A stretch of DNA of 64,000 bases from Algibacter sp045066735. GTDB lineage: Bacteria; Bacteroidota; Bacteroidia; Flavobacteriales; Flavobacteriaceae. Below, in pieces: positions 54,664 through 64,000 of the stretch. Location: positions 62,001 through 126,000 of the forward strand of contig NZ_JBISHH010000026.1 of assembly GCF_045066735.1 (NCBI RefSeq), written 5' to 3'. The position numbers and the translations under genes are program-made. The stretch's first letter is position 1. The number at the start of each line of letters is the position of its first letter. Below the pieces are notes generated by a model that made no database searches, was not told the origin of the DNA, and worked only from the letters and a program-made list of their open reading frames with translations.

Positions 54664-57600
54664 CTATCGTTTTAGAGTAAAATGTCCACTAAAAGTTCGT
54701 CCGTCTTCAAGTTGTACATTAAACCAATAATCGTCGGATGCCAAAGGAGTTCCATTAAATGTACCATCCCAACCTATTGATCCTGCCAAGAATTGTTTCA
54801 GCAGTTTTCCGTAGCGATCATAAATAAAAATTAAAGAGTTGGGTTGCACTTGGGAGTTTAAGCCCTTTACCTGCCAATAATCATTATAGCGATCTCCGTT
54901 GGGAGTAAAGAATTTAGCATATCCAATTACTGAAATGTTTAATTCTGCTGTTCCGCAAATGTCGTCTTTCACATAAATGGTGTAAAAACCTGGACGCACA
55001 TTTTCAAATACAGGTTCTGCTTGGTATGTAATGAAGTTAGAGCCTTCCTCTCGTATAGCATACTCGTAGTCTCCAGAACCTAAATTTGTTGGGTCTATGG
55101 TAACTGAGTTGTTATCAGAAACATCTACAATAGTAACATCTTCTTGGGTAATATTTGCGGACTCCGAGGCTGTAACTATAATATCTCGGGTGCGTGCGCA
55201 TCCTGTTCCGTCTGTTTTGGTAAGTGTTACAGAGTAAGTTCCGTCAATGGAAACATTCTCTAAAGTGGGCTCATTGGATAAAAATGTTCCATCTTCAAAA
55301 TACCACTCGTAAGTAAAACGTTCTATTACATTGGCTTCAATAGGATCTAAGCTTACGCTGAAAGTTGGATCGGAGGTACAAACAACTAGAGGAGAATTTA
55401 CAGTGAAATCTGGAAGTGGATTTACAATTAATTCTATAGTTGTTGAGGCTACACAAGCAGTGTTATCTGGATTAGTGACTTCAACTAAAACATTTTGAGA
55501 CTCCGAATTAAAAGGATTAGGTAATGCTGTATTCGTCACCATATTTCCAGATTCGTCTATGTAGGTATAATTGATATCCATACCTGTTTGCGATCCTAAA
55601 ATAGTGTTAGAAAAGGTAGATGTATCGAAAGCGAATAATCCATCATTATCAATATCTCCTGCGTCGCCATCGCACACAGCAATTGGATTTATTGGATTTG
55701 CTGTAGGGCTTACGTCTACTTTAAATTCAAGTGTTGTATCGTCAAAACAAGGACCATCTGTGGCCGAAGTATTAGTATTTGTAACTTTAACTGTTATGGT
55801 TTGATTACTTGTTAGAAATGTAGATGCAATTGGGCTCACAACCGCAGTACCATCAGCATATAATAGAGGATCTCCTGCTGCATCAAAATAAGAAATATCT
55901 ATATCTGTAGGACTTTGCGTTCCTAAAATATCACTCTCTAAGTTTGAGGTATCGAAAGGGTAGGCTCCATCAGAATCATCGTCGCAAGCTCGGTTTATTG
56001 TAACAGGGTTTGCAATTGGTAACGATTCAACGGTTAATAATATATGCCCTCCTAAGCCTAGGCAATCGTTAGAGATATCGCTATCCACGCGTACATAAAT
56101 AGTTTGTGAGTTTGGATAACCAATGTTTCTATAGTTCGAAATATCTACAATTTCATTTATTTCAGCTAAGGCATCAGTTTCATTTCTGTAGTATTTTGGA
56201 GGTAAGGGATTCTGTCCTGAAGGAATTAAACTGAGTAAAGTTGTATTTACACTGCTAAAATCGAATGTTGCAATTCCATCTCTATGGTTGTTATTTACAG
56301 TATCATTTCCATCAATATCTAGAAAATCATCACATTGACTAAAGGTGACTAAAAGACTAGAGGGAATTACGGTAGTTGAAACATTTAATTGAATTTCAGC
56401 AGTACCTGCACAGGTAAGTGTATTTTCAATTCGTGCCCAAACAACATCGCTACTAATGGTTCTATTTGTAAAAGTCGTTGGATTCGCAATGAAATCAGTA
56501 CTGGTTTCATCACCTAATTGAGCGGCGGCTTGAGTTAAATAATAACTAAATGTTTCATTCTCTGAATTTGATGAAATTTCGGCGTTAACCTCTGTTAAAT
56601 TAAAGTCGCTATAACCTAAAGTAGATAAATCTTCATCGTCACATTGAATTAAAATAACGGGTGTATTTACAGCAGGTATTGGATTTACAGTAAGCGTCAT
56701 GCTTGTGGAGTATAATCCACAACTGTTTCCACTTCTGTCTAGCTTTACGCGATATTGGTAGTTATTAAACGTAATTGGTGTATTAGATATAACTAGTGTT
56801 GCTGTTTGCGAGTTGCTGTAATTTGTATCGTCAATAACGGCATTCCATGTTGTGCCATCTGTGCTTATTTCCCATTGAAATGTTTCAGCCTCATCTGAAA
56901 TTATTGTAATAGAAGCATTATAAGTGTTACAAGCTATTACATCGGCCGGTTGTGTTGTTATAGATATTGGTGCGCTGGTTAAATAGCCAAAATTTGGAAG
57001 CGTATAGCCATCTGAAGCATTTGTAACTAAACCATTAGTATCTACAGTAATAGTCGCAGTATCTCCAAGATAATTATCCGTATTTGCATCCGAAAAACCA
57101 GCTTCAATAACGTCGGAGCAGCTGTCTCCGTCAGTATCAAAATCAAGATAATCAAAAATAGTATCATTATCAAAATCACTAAGTACATATCCTATTACGC
57201 TACTGTCTGGTGCTGTTTCTCCTGCATCTGCCCATCCATTAAAACCGAAATTTCCATCAACAACGCCGTTTAAATCAGTATCCGATAAGGTTCCTAATTG
57301 GCCTGTTTCAATTAAATCATAAATACCATCATTGTCGCTATCTAAATCAAGGTAGTCAAATACGCCATCGTAATCTGTATCTATTGGGGCTGTCGTAATA
57401 TTATAAACATCATCTAAGCCATTATAATCGGCATCTATGTTAGATAGTATAGTCAATAAACCTTGATTTTCTATTAAATCTGGAATACCGTCGTTGTCGC
57501 TGTCATAGTCTAAACTATCTTCCATGCCATCAGCATCACTATCTTTAGGTACACAGGTTGCCGTAATTTGAAAGGTAGCTTGATTATCTGTTAAATCTGA

Positions 57601-59811
57601 AGTGTTTTGATGTGTATAGATTATATTACTAACATTATGCGCCGAAAAACTAAATGTAGCACTACCAAAGGCTAAAGGGTTTTTAGGTTTAAATCGAATT
57701 TCAAATGCAGAAATTTGAGTTATACCTGGCTCGTAAACATCATCAAAATTAGTGTCAATTAGAAGTTGGTCATCAGGGTCCAAAAGTGTTATAGTTCGGG
57801 AACTTGGCACACGAATTATAAATTCTTGATCTGTATTAATAGTACCACTACCAAAAGGAGAGCTGTTGGGGTAATTTAAAAGTAGATTTAACGGTTTATT
57901 GAAGCTTAATTGGTAGGTTACACTACTTTTTATACTTCCCGTTTTTGCTGTGGTTTCACTCATAAATACACCAGTACTACTTCCTGTAAACGGGCTGGTA
58001 GCTGTGTTATCGATTAAAGTTGTATTTCCTACATAAGTATAACCTCCAGCAATGATATTACCACTATTTATATTCGATAAATCTATAATTTGATTCCCAT
58101 AAGATTCTGTACAATTTAAAATACCATCGTTGTCGTTATCAATATCAATATTATCTAAAATACCATCATTATCTACGTCGTCTGGGCAAATACTTACCGG
58201 AACATCCAAGGATTCTAGTTTTAAACCAGAGCATAATAACTCCCCTATTAATTTATAATTTCCGGCAATAGTAGGCGTAAAAGATGGAGATGTTACTCCT
58301 GTAGTAATAAACCCGCTGCCAGATCCATCATCAAAAAACCATTCAAAACTATCAAAGATGCCGACATTAGCGACCTCTAAAGTTACATTAGGAATACAGT
58401 TTCCTAAAGTTTCAAATGCTGTATTGAAATTAATTTCCGGAGGCGTAGGGAAGCCAGAGTAAAAACTTCCTGATGTTGCAGCTCCGTTGTAATTAAAATA
58501 GGCACAGTATAGCTCGTCATTACTTTTTACAGATATGTCTCCGGTTAGATCTATAATTTTATACGTAACATAATCTGTTTTTCCAGCAACCACTGTAGGT
58601 CCAGTGGTAAAAAAACTACTTATAGGGCTATCGTTCACGGTAACAGTGGCTCCCGCTTTTGTAACTATTGATATTCCACCAGTAAAAGTAGTACTTCCGA
58701 TAGATTGAATAGCCGCAATATTATCTAAGTCGCCACGTGTTTCACAACTTAAAGGTGGTACAAAATACATACCTTGGTTAGCCTCACTTGGTGTAGCTCC
58801 AATACCTTGGTAAGCAAAAACAGGTTGCGATGTTTCTACATACATATTTCCGTTTGTATATTGATCTCCTTCTATTAAATAGTAATCTCCTGCATTAATA
58901 CTTGCAACTGCAGGATTTCCATTTATGCTAATAGATGTGTTATCATAATGAGCTACAATAAGTGCGTTTTCCCATCCATCATACCCATCACCTTTTACAA
59001 AAATGTATTCGGTACCTACTTTATCCAAACCTACAATTTGGTCTATTCCGTAGTCTCTTCCGTTTCCGTCGTGAAAACTACCGTTTGCGGAGCCACAGTT
59101 TACAACAATAGGTCTATCAGAATTAATTAAAGCGCCTACCAAGCCATCTCTATTTGTAACGCTCTCTTCACTATTTGTTGCAATAGTATAACTTTCTCCT
59201 TTATTTAATGTTGTTGTTATAGGCGTTGTACCTGTATAATTTTTAATAACTAAACCAGCTGGTAAATTACTAAATGTAACCGAGGTATTATCTTCGGTAG
59301 CCATTACCGAAACAAAATTTAAATAATTATCCTGAGGATTTTGATTGGTATAAGTACCCACTCTAAAAGTTTGCCCAAAGGCTGCTAACCCTTTGCTTAC
59401 GAGAGCGCCAGCTTGAGCATTGTTACCCGCATTCATTCTTACAGAAACATAAATTGAGCCTTTGGCTTCTACAATATAGCCACGGTTATTTACAACTGTA
59501 CTTGTTTGCGAAGAAGGAATAAATAGCTGCCCATCTCCGGTAGCTATAGAAATAATTTGAGGGGATGTATTAGAAACTTCTCCTGTAATAGCTGCCGACG
59601 CAGGTTGGCCAATAGGTGTTATAACGTAGGTTACATTTGTTGCTGATGGCGTAGATAAGTAAATATATTGGTCTTGTGGTTGTGAGTTGGTAGCATCTGC
59701 ACTTGTCAATGGTGGGATAAAATGTAATTTGCTTAATTGTGCAAAACCTTGTAAGCAAAAAAATAATACAAATAAAAATGATACTTTTTTTAAAAACGCC
59801 AATTTATTCAT
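54664..59811 (-). CDS. Giant T9SS type B surface protein with IgGFc-binding-like and calcium-repeat regions
   Basis: A 1715-residue secreted protein with a signal peptide to about residue 24 (GFAQ). An IgGFc-binding-protein-like beta domain occupies about 25-460 (GYIVEAKGSIYVSVRMNAG, KGDGYDGWENALIVAHYDNTSI, YFVPPLSC). Thrombospondin type 3-like Asp repeats occur near 550-575 and 775-925 (DVDNDGILDNIDIDNDNDG, DSDADGMEDSLDYDSDNDG). An Ig-like segment and four of the Cys-Asp repeats seen in the neighbouring giant gene follow (about 1065-1480). The C-terminus is a T9SS type B sorting domain (TPNGDRYNDYWQVKG, YDRYGKLLK, GHFTLKR). It is probably a surface adhesin or glue protein, and related to its neighbour by domain sharing. 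Confidence 0.88.
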   Translation of the reverse strand: MNKLAFLKKVSFLFVLFFCLQGFAQLSKLHFIPPLTSADATNSQPQDQYIYLSTPSATNVTYVITPIGQPASAAITGEVSNTSPQIISIATGDGQLFIPSSQTSTVVNNRGYIVEAKGSIYVSVRMNAGNNAQAGALVSKGLAAFGQTFRVGTYTNQNPQDNYLNFVSVMATEDNTSVTFSNLPAGLVIKNYTGTTPITTTLNKGESYTIATNSEESVTNRDGLVGALINSDRPIVVNCGSANGSFHDGNGRDYGIDQIVGLDKVGTEYIFVKGDGYDGWENALIVAHYDNTSISINGNPAVASINAGDYYLIEGDQYTNGNMYVETSQPVFAYQGIGATPSEANQGMYFVPPLSCETRGDLDNIAAIQSIGSTTFTGGISIVTKAGATVTVNDSPISSFFTTGPTVVAGKTDYVTYKIIDLTGDISVKSNDELYCAYFNYNGAATSGSFYSGFPTPPEINFNTAFETLGNCIPNVTLEVANVGIFDSFEWFFDDGSGSGFITTGVTSPSFTPTIAGNYKLIGELLCSGLKLESLDVPVSICPDDVDNDGILDNIDIDNDNDGILNCTESYGNQIIDLSNINSGNIIAGGYTYVGNTTLIDNTATSPFTGSSTGVFMSETTAKTGSIKSSVTYQLSFNKPLNLLLNYPNSSPFGSGTINTDQEFIIRVPSSRTITLLDPDDQLLIDTNFDDVYEPGITQISAFEIRFKPKNPLAFGSATFSFSAHNVSNIIYTHQNTSDLTDNQATFQITATCVPKDSDADGMEDSLDYDSDNDGIPDLIENQGLLTILSNIDADYNGLDDVYNITTAPIDTDYDGVFDYLDLDSDNDGIYDLIETGQLGTLSDTDLNGVVDGNFGFNGWADAGETAPDSSVIGYVLSDFDNDTIFDYLDFDTDGDSCSDVIEAGFSDANTDNYLGDTATITVDTNGLVTNASDGYTLPNFGYLTSAPISITTQPADVIACNTYNASITIISDEAETFQWEISTDGTTWNAVIDDTNYSNSQTATLVISNTPITFNNYQYRVKLDRSGNSCGLYSTSMTLTVNPIPAVNTPVILIQCDDEDLSTLGYSDFNLTEVNAEISSNSENETFSYYLTQAAAQLGDETSTDFIANPTTFTNRTISSDVVWARIENTLTCAGTAEIQLNVSTTVIPSSLLVTFSQCDDFLDIDGNDTVNNNHRDGIATFDFSSVNTTLLSLIPSGQNPLPPKYYRNETDALAEINEIVDISNYRNIGYPNSQTIYVRVDSDISNDCLGLGGHILLTVESLPIANPVTINRACDDDSDGAYPFDTSNLESDILGTQSPTDIDISYFDAAGDPLLYADGTAVVSPIASTFLTSNQTITVKVTNTNTSATDGPCFDDTTLEFKVDVSPTANPINPIAVCDGDAGDIDNDGLFAFDTSTFSNTILGSQTGMDINYTYIDESGNMVTNTALPNPFNSESQNVLVEVTNPDNTACVASTTIELIVNPLPDFTVNSPLVVCTSDPTFSVSLDPIEANVIERFTYEWYFEDGTFLSNEPTLENVSIDGTYSVTLTKTDGTGCARTRDIIVTASESANITQEDVTIVDVSDNNSVTIDPTNLGSGDYEYAIREEGSNFITYQAEPVFENVRPGFYTIYVKDDICGTAELNISVIGYAKFFTPNGDRYNDYWQVKGLNSQVQPNSLIFIYDRYGKLLKQFLAGSIGWDGTFNGTPLASDDYWFNVQLEDGRTFSGHFTLKR

Positions 59812-60051
59812 TTACAGCTGCAGAGGTTAATGTTAATCTTGTATTTTATAAGTCTTGAAAGCCTAAATATAGCTTTAAATATTGTTAGACTGAAAAAATA
59901 TAGTTTGGTTTATTCTTTTTTTTGAAGAAATTATTAAAGCCTAGGCCCTGATAACATTTTTGTTTTAATTGTAAAGCACACATTTTTTCGTGTCTTAAAA
60001 TGTATTTGTTTGTTTTATAAGGAGTTGATGGTTTTTGAATTTGTCTAAAAC

Positions 60052-60088
60052 AAAAAAAGGTAGCATTCCCTTAGGAAGCTACCTTTTA
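60052..60088 (-). terminator. Terminator of the GIN-domain gene at 60105
   Basis: AAAAGGTAGC (60055-60064) pairs with GCTACCTTTT (60078-60087), with an inner TTCC/GGAA extension. A T run follows on the minus strand. It lies 17 bp beyond the stop. Confidence 0.85.
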
Positions 60089-60104
60089 GTAGAAATCTAT
60101 TAAA

Positions 60105-60941
60105 TTATTTTTCTTTTTTCTGAATTTTTGATGTGTTGGCTAGTTTATTTACAATAATTTGAGGATCATTATAAAGGTATAGCGCACTTGTTCCCGAAAT
60201 TTCTACCGTTAAAGTATCTGTAACTTCCAAAATAGCTTCACTAGCAATTTCTGAAATTAAACTACACTTTTTAGCTGTAAAGTTTTTACCCGTAAATTGG
60301 GCATTATTATCTGTTCTAAGTGTTAAATCGTCACAACTACCTTCAATTTCAGCATTTGCTCTTTGGTAAAGATCAGCTTTTAAAATAGGAGAATTAATTA
60401 AAGCTTCTAATCTACTATTACCATTTAAAATAACTTTAGAATTTTTTGCGGTTAAATTCAATTTAGTTTTAGATTTATCTAATCCTTCAAAATTAAAATT
60501 CTCCGTTTTTATTGTTAATCCAGCTTCAGAATTTCCAGATGTTATTAATGTGATATTATCAGCGTTAATTGTAGATAGGCCGTATACTTCGGCATCATCT
60601 CGAGTTTCTATAGTTGTTAAAAAATCGTCGTAAGCCACTTTGATTTTAAGACGTTTTTTGGATGTTATTCGTTTTGTTAAGTCTAAATTAAGAATACTAT
60701 CTCGAACATTGAGTACAAAAAACTCGTGTAAATTTTCATCCGTTTCTATTTCAACCGATGGGTCTTTGGCATAAACTAAATCTATCTCAAAGCCTTCATC
60801 AATAATAATAGTTTTAAAGGAACTTAAAGGAGTCTGTTCTATAGTTACATTTCTATTACCTTTAACTTTTTCTACACTTTGGGCTTGGCCAAAAAAGCAA
60901 AAACTTATTGCTATAAGTAGGATAGGGAATTTTTGTTTCAT
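60105..60941 (-). CDS. GIN-domain (DUF2807) secreted protein
   Basis: A 278-residue protein with a signal peptide to about residue 20 (FGQAQ). It matches the head-GIN/DUF2807 pattern: FKTIIIDEGFEIDLVYAKDPSVEIETDENLHEFF (about 43-76), then a beta-solenoid of N-x-T/L strands to about residue 265. DUF2807 proteins are common in Bacteroidota and often follow pspC genes; the fold is a beta-helix and the role is unknown, possibly envelope-related. It lies 101 bp after the paralogous GIN gene, with a likely terminator and its own promoter signal in between, so it is probably separately transcribed. Confidence 0.82.
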   Translation of the reverse strand: MKQKFPILLIAISFCFFGQAQSVEKVKGNRNVTIEQTPLSSFKTIIIDEGFEIDLVYAKDPSVEIETDENLHEFFVLNVRDSILNLDLTKRITSKKRLKIKVAYDDFLTTIETRDDAEVYGLSTINADNITLITSGNSEAGLTIKTENFNFEGLDKSKTKLNLTAKNSKVILNGNSRLEALINSPILKADLYQRANAEIEGSCDDLTLRTDNNAQFTGKNFTAKKCSLISEIASEAILEVTDTLTVEISGTSALYLYNDPQIIVNKLANTSKIQKKEK

Positions 60942-60978
60942 TTTATATGAATTAAATAATTAGTACAAATATAAAACA

Positions 60979-61017
60979 AAAACCATCCCAAACTCGTATT
61001 TAGTCTGCGATGGCTTT
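60979..61017 (-). terminator. Probable terminator between the two GIN-domain genes
   Basis: CCATC (60983-60987) pairs with GATGG (61009-61013), extended by A/T pairs with one mismatch, and is followed on the minus strand by a T run. It overlaps the likely promoter region of the downstream gene; a -7-like CAAATATA lies at 60966-60973 on the plus strand. Confidence 0.5.
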
Positions 61018-61042
61018 ATTTTAAAGGTAAATAAGGGATAAA

Positions 61043-61771
61043 TTATCTTTTAATTACACTTCCAGATGAGTTATTCGATTTGTCTACCTTTTCCGGATCT
61101 CCATAATATTTTATATCACCACCACTAGTAGCTTTAGCAACTAATATTTTTTCGGTATTTACAATAATATCAGCACCGCTTGTAGCTTTTACATTGCTAT
61201 ATTGTGCTATAAGGTCTTTAGCTTCAATATCACTTCCGCTAGTGGCTTCGGCATTAAATTTTTCTGTTATTCCAGAAATATTTAAATCACTTCCGCTAGT
61301 AGAGGAGCAGCTTAAAATTTTAGTATTTAGTTTTATAGACATATCACTACCGCTTGTTGTTTTTAAATCTAAAACATCTGCAACAATAGTGTTTGTAGAT
61401 ATTACGTCACTACCACTAGTTGCTATAATGCTAGAAATTGTTTTGAAACTTACTGTTATTTTTTTTGCAGAACATCTACCAATATTCTCTTTAGCATGGA
61501 TTTTTAAAACTCCATCTTTTACTTCTGTAAGAATAAGTTCTTGTAAATTCTCGTCGGTTTCAACAACAATGCTTTGGTTGTCACTTTGTGTGAGATAAAC
61601 ATCTAAACCTTCGGTAGCTTTAATGGTTGAAAATGGTTCCGTAACTGTGCGAGTTTCTGTTTGTAATTTTCCGTTTCCTTTAACTCCAGAGTTAAGGTTG
61701 ATGTCAAAATTACAAGAGAATAAGCATAAGCTTAAAAGTGTTGTAATTATAATTTTTGTTAGTGTTGTCAT
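61043..61771 (-). CDS. GIN-domain (DUF2807) lipoprotein with TSGSD repeats
   Basis: A 242-residue lipoprotein (CLFSC, Cys20). The head-GIN start FSTIKATEGLDVYLTQSDNQSIVVETDENLQELI (about 47-80) is followed by a beta-solenoid. In it a T-S-G-(S/A/G)-D motif recurs six times at about 20-residue spacing (ATSGSD, TTSGSD, STSGSD, ATSGSD, ATSGAD, ATSGGD), one per rung. It is paralogous to the next gene downstream and follows the pspC gene by 126 bp, the usual padR-pspC-GIN neighbourhood. Confidence 0.86.
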   Translation of the reverse strand: MTTLTKIIITTLLSLCLFSCNFDINLNSGVKGNGKLQTETRTVTEPFSTIKATEGLDVYLTQSDNQSIVVETDENLQELILTEVKDGVLKIHAKENIGRCSAKKITVSFKTISSIIATSGSDVISTNTIVADVLDLKTTSGSDMSIKLNTKILSCSSTSGSDLNISGITEKFNAEATSGSDIEAKDLIAQYSNVKATSGADIIVNTEKILVAKATSGGDIKYYGDPEKVDKSNNSSGSVIKR

Positions 61772-61897
61772 AATTATTCGTTTTTTGATTGATGAAAGTT
61801 TTAGTTATCGTTCAAATATCTTTTAAAATAGTATTGATGAAAACTATAAATACCTGAATTGTTATTTTTTCGGGATGAGTTGTTAATGCTTCAACCG

Positions 61898-63697
61898 TTA
61901 ATCTTCTGTGTTAATTTGTATTCCGTTTTTATTAATGTTCAGTTTAACTTCGTCCGATTCTGCTTTAATACCATTTTCGTCTATTTTTAGATGGTTCTGG
62001 TCAGATCTTACTTCAATACCATTCTCGTTTATTTTAACGTTAGGTATATTGATTTCAATTTCCATGTCTTCATTCTCCTCAATAGGGCAATCTAAACATT
62101 CAATGTCGTTATCAAGAATTTTAATATTGTGGTTTACATGTTGCCTTCTAATTAGGTTACCATCGTAATTTCTGTAATAAATATAAGACTCTGTGTTTTT
62201 CTTAAAGTTTACAATCATGTTTTCCGGAATGTAGAGAACAACATCTACTTCTTGATCACTAAACTTGTTTTTTGGATCGGTTGTAAAATAAGAGTCTAAC
62301 AGTAAAACATTATTTTTAAGCTCGAAGCTGTAATTAATATTTTTAGCACGACCTCTGGCTTTCTGGTAATCTCGGCCATCGGCACTTTTTTCTAAAGCAA
62401 CAGTAATAACAGTATCTGTGGTAGATTTTACTCTAATATCAATATCCGAAGAATAAATAATTTTATTGCCTTCATCGTCATGCGCCAATTTAAAATTACT
62501 ATGGTCGCGGTAAAAACTTGAACTGAAATTATCGTTACCTACCATTTTTATACTTAGCGTATCAATAGCTGTAATGGGTAACTCTGTTTTCTCAATGTAA
62601 GTTTCATCAAAAGCATGCTCACTAGCTTGGCGAATACCAATAACAATTAAACCAATAACAGATATAATCCATAAGCCTAGCAAAGTGAATTTAGCAACAT
62701 TACCAATAGATTTTAAGTTGTTTACTAAAATTTTTAACCCTAAATAGAATAGAAAAAAGAAAGGAATACCAACAGCAAATAGCGTAAGTAGAGAAACAAA
62801 CCAAATGGGAGTTTCGCCGGCATTAGCAATATCTACCAAATCCAAACCTGGTATATGTACAAAATTGGCAACACCAACTGAGAATAGGCCAATAATTAAA
62901 GCAATTAAAGCAGCGGCACCAATAAAAATAAGTAGCACCCCAATAAATTTTGCAATTACTTTAAAGAAGAACATAATAATGTCTCCAATAGCTTCAAAAA
63001 ACGATCTAGAAGTCGATTTTATTTTACCACCTTGTTTTTCAAAATCGATATTTTTTGTAGCGTTAGATACCGAATCTGAAACATTTTTAGCAACATCCGT
63101 AACCGTTTCCGATACGTTTTCAAAGCCGTCTTTAATTTTTTTTTCAATGTTACTAATGTTAACCGGTTCGCCAGTCATCATTATTTTCTCTGCCGTTGTT
63201 TTAGCTTCGGGTACTAAAACCCAAAGCAAAATATAGAGTAGAATTCCCGTTCCAAATCCAAAAAATAATAAAACCCAAACCAAACGAATCCAAATAGCAT
63301 CAATACCTAAATAATGTGCTAACCCAGAAGATACACCACCAATATAAGAGTTGTTCGTATCACGAAATAATTTTCTAGAACTCGTTTTTTTCTTTCTAGG
63401 TGTATGTTGTGGTTCATCTTCAAAAATCTCATCGTCCACTAAGTAATCTTCAGGTTGTCCCATAATAGAGATTACTTCATCCACCTCTTTAACTCTAATA
63501 ACTTGGCGGTCCATTTGCACACGCTCGTTAAAAAGCTCGGCAATTCGCGCTTCAATATCTGCTATTATTTCCGATCGCCCTTGGGAGTCTGTAAACGACC
63601 TCTTTATAGCCTCCAAATAGCGTTGCAGTTTTAAGTAAGCATCTTCATCGATATGAAAAAATATACCTGCTAAATTTATATTTACTGTTTTATTCAT
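61898..63697 (-). CDS. PspC-domain membrane protein
   Basis: A 599-residue inner-membrane protein. An N-terminal cytoplasmic region (about 1-90: VNINLAGIFFHIDEDAYLKLQRYLEAI) precedes the PspC domain (about 105-170: KLFRDTNNSYIGGVSSGLAHYLGIDAIWIRLVWVLLFF). Further membrane segments lie near 240-275, 298-325 and 335-362. The C-terminal third is extracytoplasmic and beta-rich, ending in a repeated N-x-(N/D)-E/K-NGI unit (KINENGIEVRSD, KIDENGIKAESD, NINKNGIQINTED). PspC proteins belong to phage-shock-type envelope stress systems. The start codon overlaps the padR stop (ATGA), so the two are translated together. Confidence 0.88.
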   Translation of the reverse strand: MNKTVNINLAGIFFHIDEDAYLKLQRYLEAIKRSFTDSQGRSEIIADIEARIAELFNERVQMDRQVIRVKEVDEVISIMGQPEDYLVDDEIFEDEPQHTPRKKKTSSRKLFRDTNNSYIGGVSSGLAHYLGIDAIWIRLVWVLLFFGFGTGILLYILLWVLVPEAKTTAEKIMMTGEPVNISNIEKKIKDGFENVSETVTDVAKNVSDSVSNATKNIDFEKQGGKIKSTSRSFFEAIGDIIMFFFKVIAKFIGVLLIFIGAAALIALIIGLFSVGVANFVHIPGLDLVDIANAGETPIWFVSLLTLFAVGIPFFFLFYLGLKILVNNLKSIGNVAKFTLLGLWIISVIGLIVIGIRQASEHAFDETYIEKTELPITAIDTLSIKMVGNDNFSSSFYRDHSNFKLAHDDEGNKIIYSSDIDIRVKSTTDTVITVALEKSADGRDYQKARGRAKNINYSFELKNNVLLLDSYFTTDPKNKFSDQEVDVVLYIPENMIVNFKKNTESYIYYRNYDGNLIRRQHVNHNIKILDNDIECLDCPIEENEDMEIEINIPNVKINENGIEVRSDQNHLKIDENGIKAESDEVKLNINKNGIQINTED

Positions 63698-64000
63698 TTT
63701 TTTGGTGGTTTTTGGCTAGTTACTATAGTTACTGCATGGTGTAATTCACTCCAAGTAGTGTCTAATTCTTTTAAAAATAGCTTGCCCGTTTCGGTTAAGC
63801 CATAATATTTCCGTGGTGGTCCAGAGGTCGATTCTTCCCATCTGTAGTTTAAAAGTCCCGCATTTTTAAGTCGCGTAAGCAACGGATAAATGGTACCTTC
63901 CACAACCAGCAACTTTGCATCTTTTAAGGTGCTTAGAATTTCGGCAACATAAGCATCCTCGTCTTTTAAAACCGAGAGTATGCAGAATTCTAAAACGCCT
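63694..64000 (-). CDS. PadR-family transcriptional regulator, N-terminus cut by window end
   Basis: The frame is open to the last base of the window, so the gene starts outside; 101 codons are seen. The visible part is the PadR winged helix: VLEFCILSVLKDEDAYVAEILSTL, then VEGTIYPLLTRLKNAGLLNYRW, then the wing GPPRKYYGLTETGKLFL. A short TTG-initiated version inside it would lack half the domain and is rejected. Its stop overlaps the pspC start by 4 bp, which fits the well-known padR-pspC pairing where PadR represses its own operon. The inducer is unknown. Confidence 0.92.
   Translation of the reverse strand, partial: GVLEFCILSVLKDEDAYVAEILSTLKDAKLLVVEGTIYPLLTRLKNAGLLNYRWEESTSGPPRKYYGLTETGKLFLKELDTTWSELHHAVTIVTSQKPPKK

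Noticed and set aside
61194..61598. 134-codon plus-strand frame opposite the GIN lipoprotein gene
   Set aside because: It is an antisense shadow created by the repeated TSGSD codons.

Overview
The window is AT-rich DNA from a member of the Bacteroidota, most likely a marine Flavobacteriaceae. The evidence is a SusC/SusD pair, three C-terminal type IX secretion (T9SS) sorting domains (one type A, two type B), many Bacteroidota-style lipoproteins, sulfatases together with polysaccharide lyase-like proteins, a fused IcmF mutase, and TTG-N19-TAnnTTTG promoters in front of two tRNA genes. I cannot name the species. No insertion sequence, integrase, phage gene, CRISPR array or rRNA is visible.

Positions 1-33722, all on the plus strand, form a polysaccharide utilization locus (PUL). 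Its first block (1-14696) holds the end of a GH30 hydrolase, a lipoprotein sulfatase, two paralogous ~900-residue heparinase II/III-fold proteins, a parallel beta-helix lipoprotein with a C-terminal PDZ domain, an internally deleted sulfatase remnant, a second intact sulfatase, a GH29 alpha-L-fucosidase, and an SGNH hydrolase carrying a copy of the fucosidase's C-terminal domain. A strong terminator ends this block. The second block (15158-22434) is the uptake system: SusC, SusD and two accessory lipoproteins (DUF4959/5126/5000-like and DUF4998-like). The third (22616-25963) is one T9SS-secreted beta-helix protein with three CBM6-like domains and a fucolectin-like domain. The fourth (26215-33722) holds two more heparinase II/III-fold proteins flanking an FAD-dependent oxidoreductase lipoprotein, an SGNH hydrolase whose catalytic blocks are circularly permuted, and a DUF1080 (3-keto-glycoside cleaving family) protein. 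Fucosidase, fucolectin-like domain, sulfatases and lyase-fold enzymes together suggest a sulfated, fucose-containing, probably uronic acid-containing algal glycan; this is inference. No PUL regulator lies in the window.

Positions 33806-47401 are a mixed housekeeping stretch: small hypothetical and DUF4197 genes, a thioredoxin-domain protein, a lipoprotein, a GC-rich intergenic repeat-like element, an OmpA-family protein with a repetitive N-terminus, purU, icmF, two tandem tRNA-Lys(TTT) genes with matching promoters, leader hairpins and terminators, aroK, a PyrR-like phosphoribosyltransferase, an S4-domain RNA-binding protein, an FKBP-like Asp-rich lipoprotein, a DUF1456 protein and a TerB-like protein.

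Positions 47535-64000 are on the minus strand: uvrB, two giant T9SS type B surface proteins built from the same ~100-residue repeat and an almost identical C-terminus, and a padR-pspC-GIN-GIN group (PadR regulator, PspC membrane protein, two DUF2807 proteins) that resembles an envelope-stress operon; padR is cut by the window end.

The points most worth following up are the circularly permuted SGNH hydrolase, the secreted FAD-oxidoreductase/DUF1080 module as a possible oxidative glycan-cleavage system, and the fucosidase-domain/SGNH fusion.
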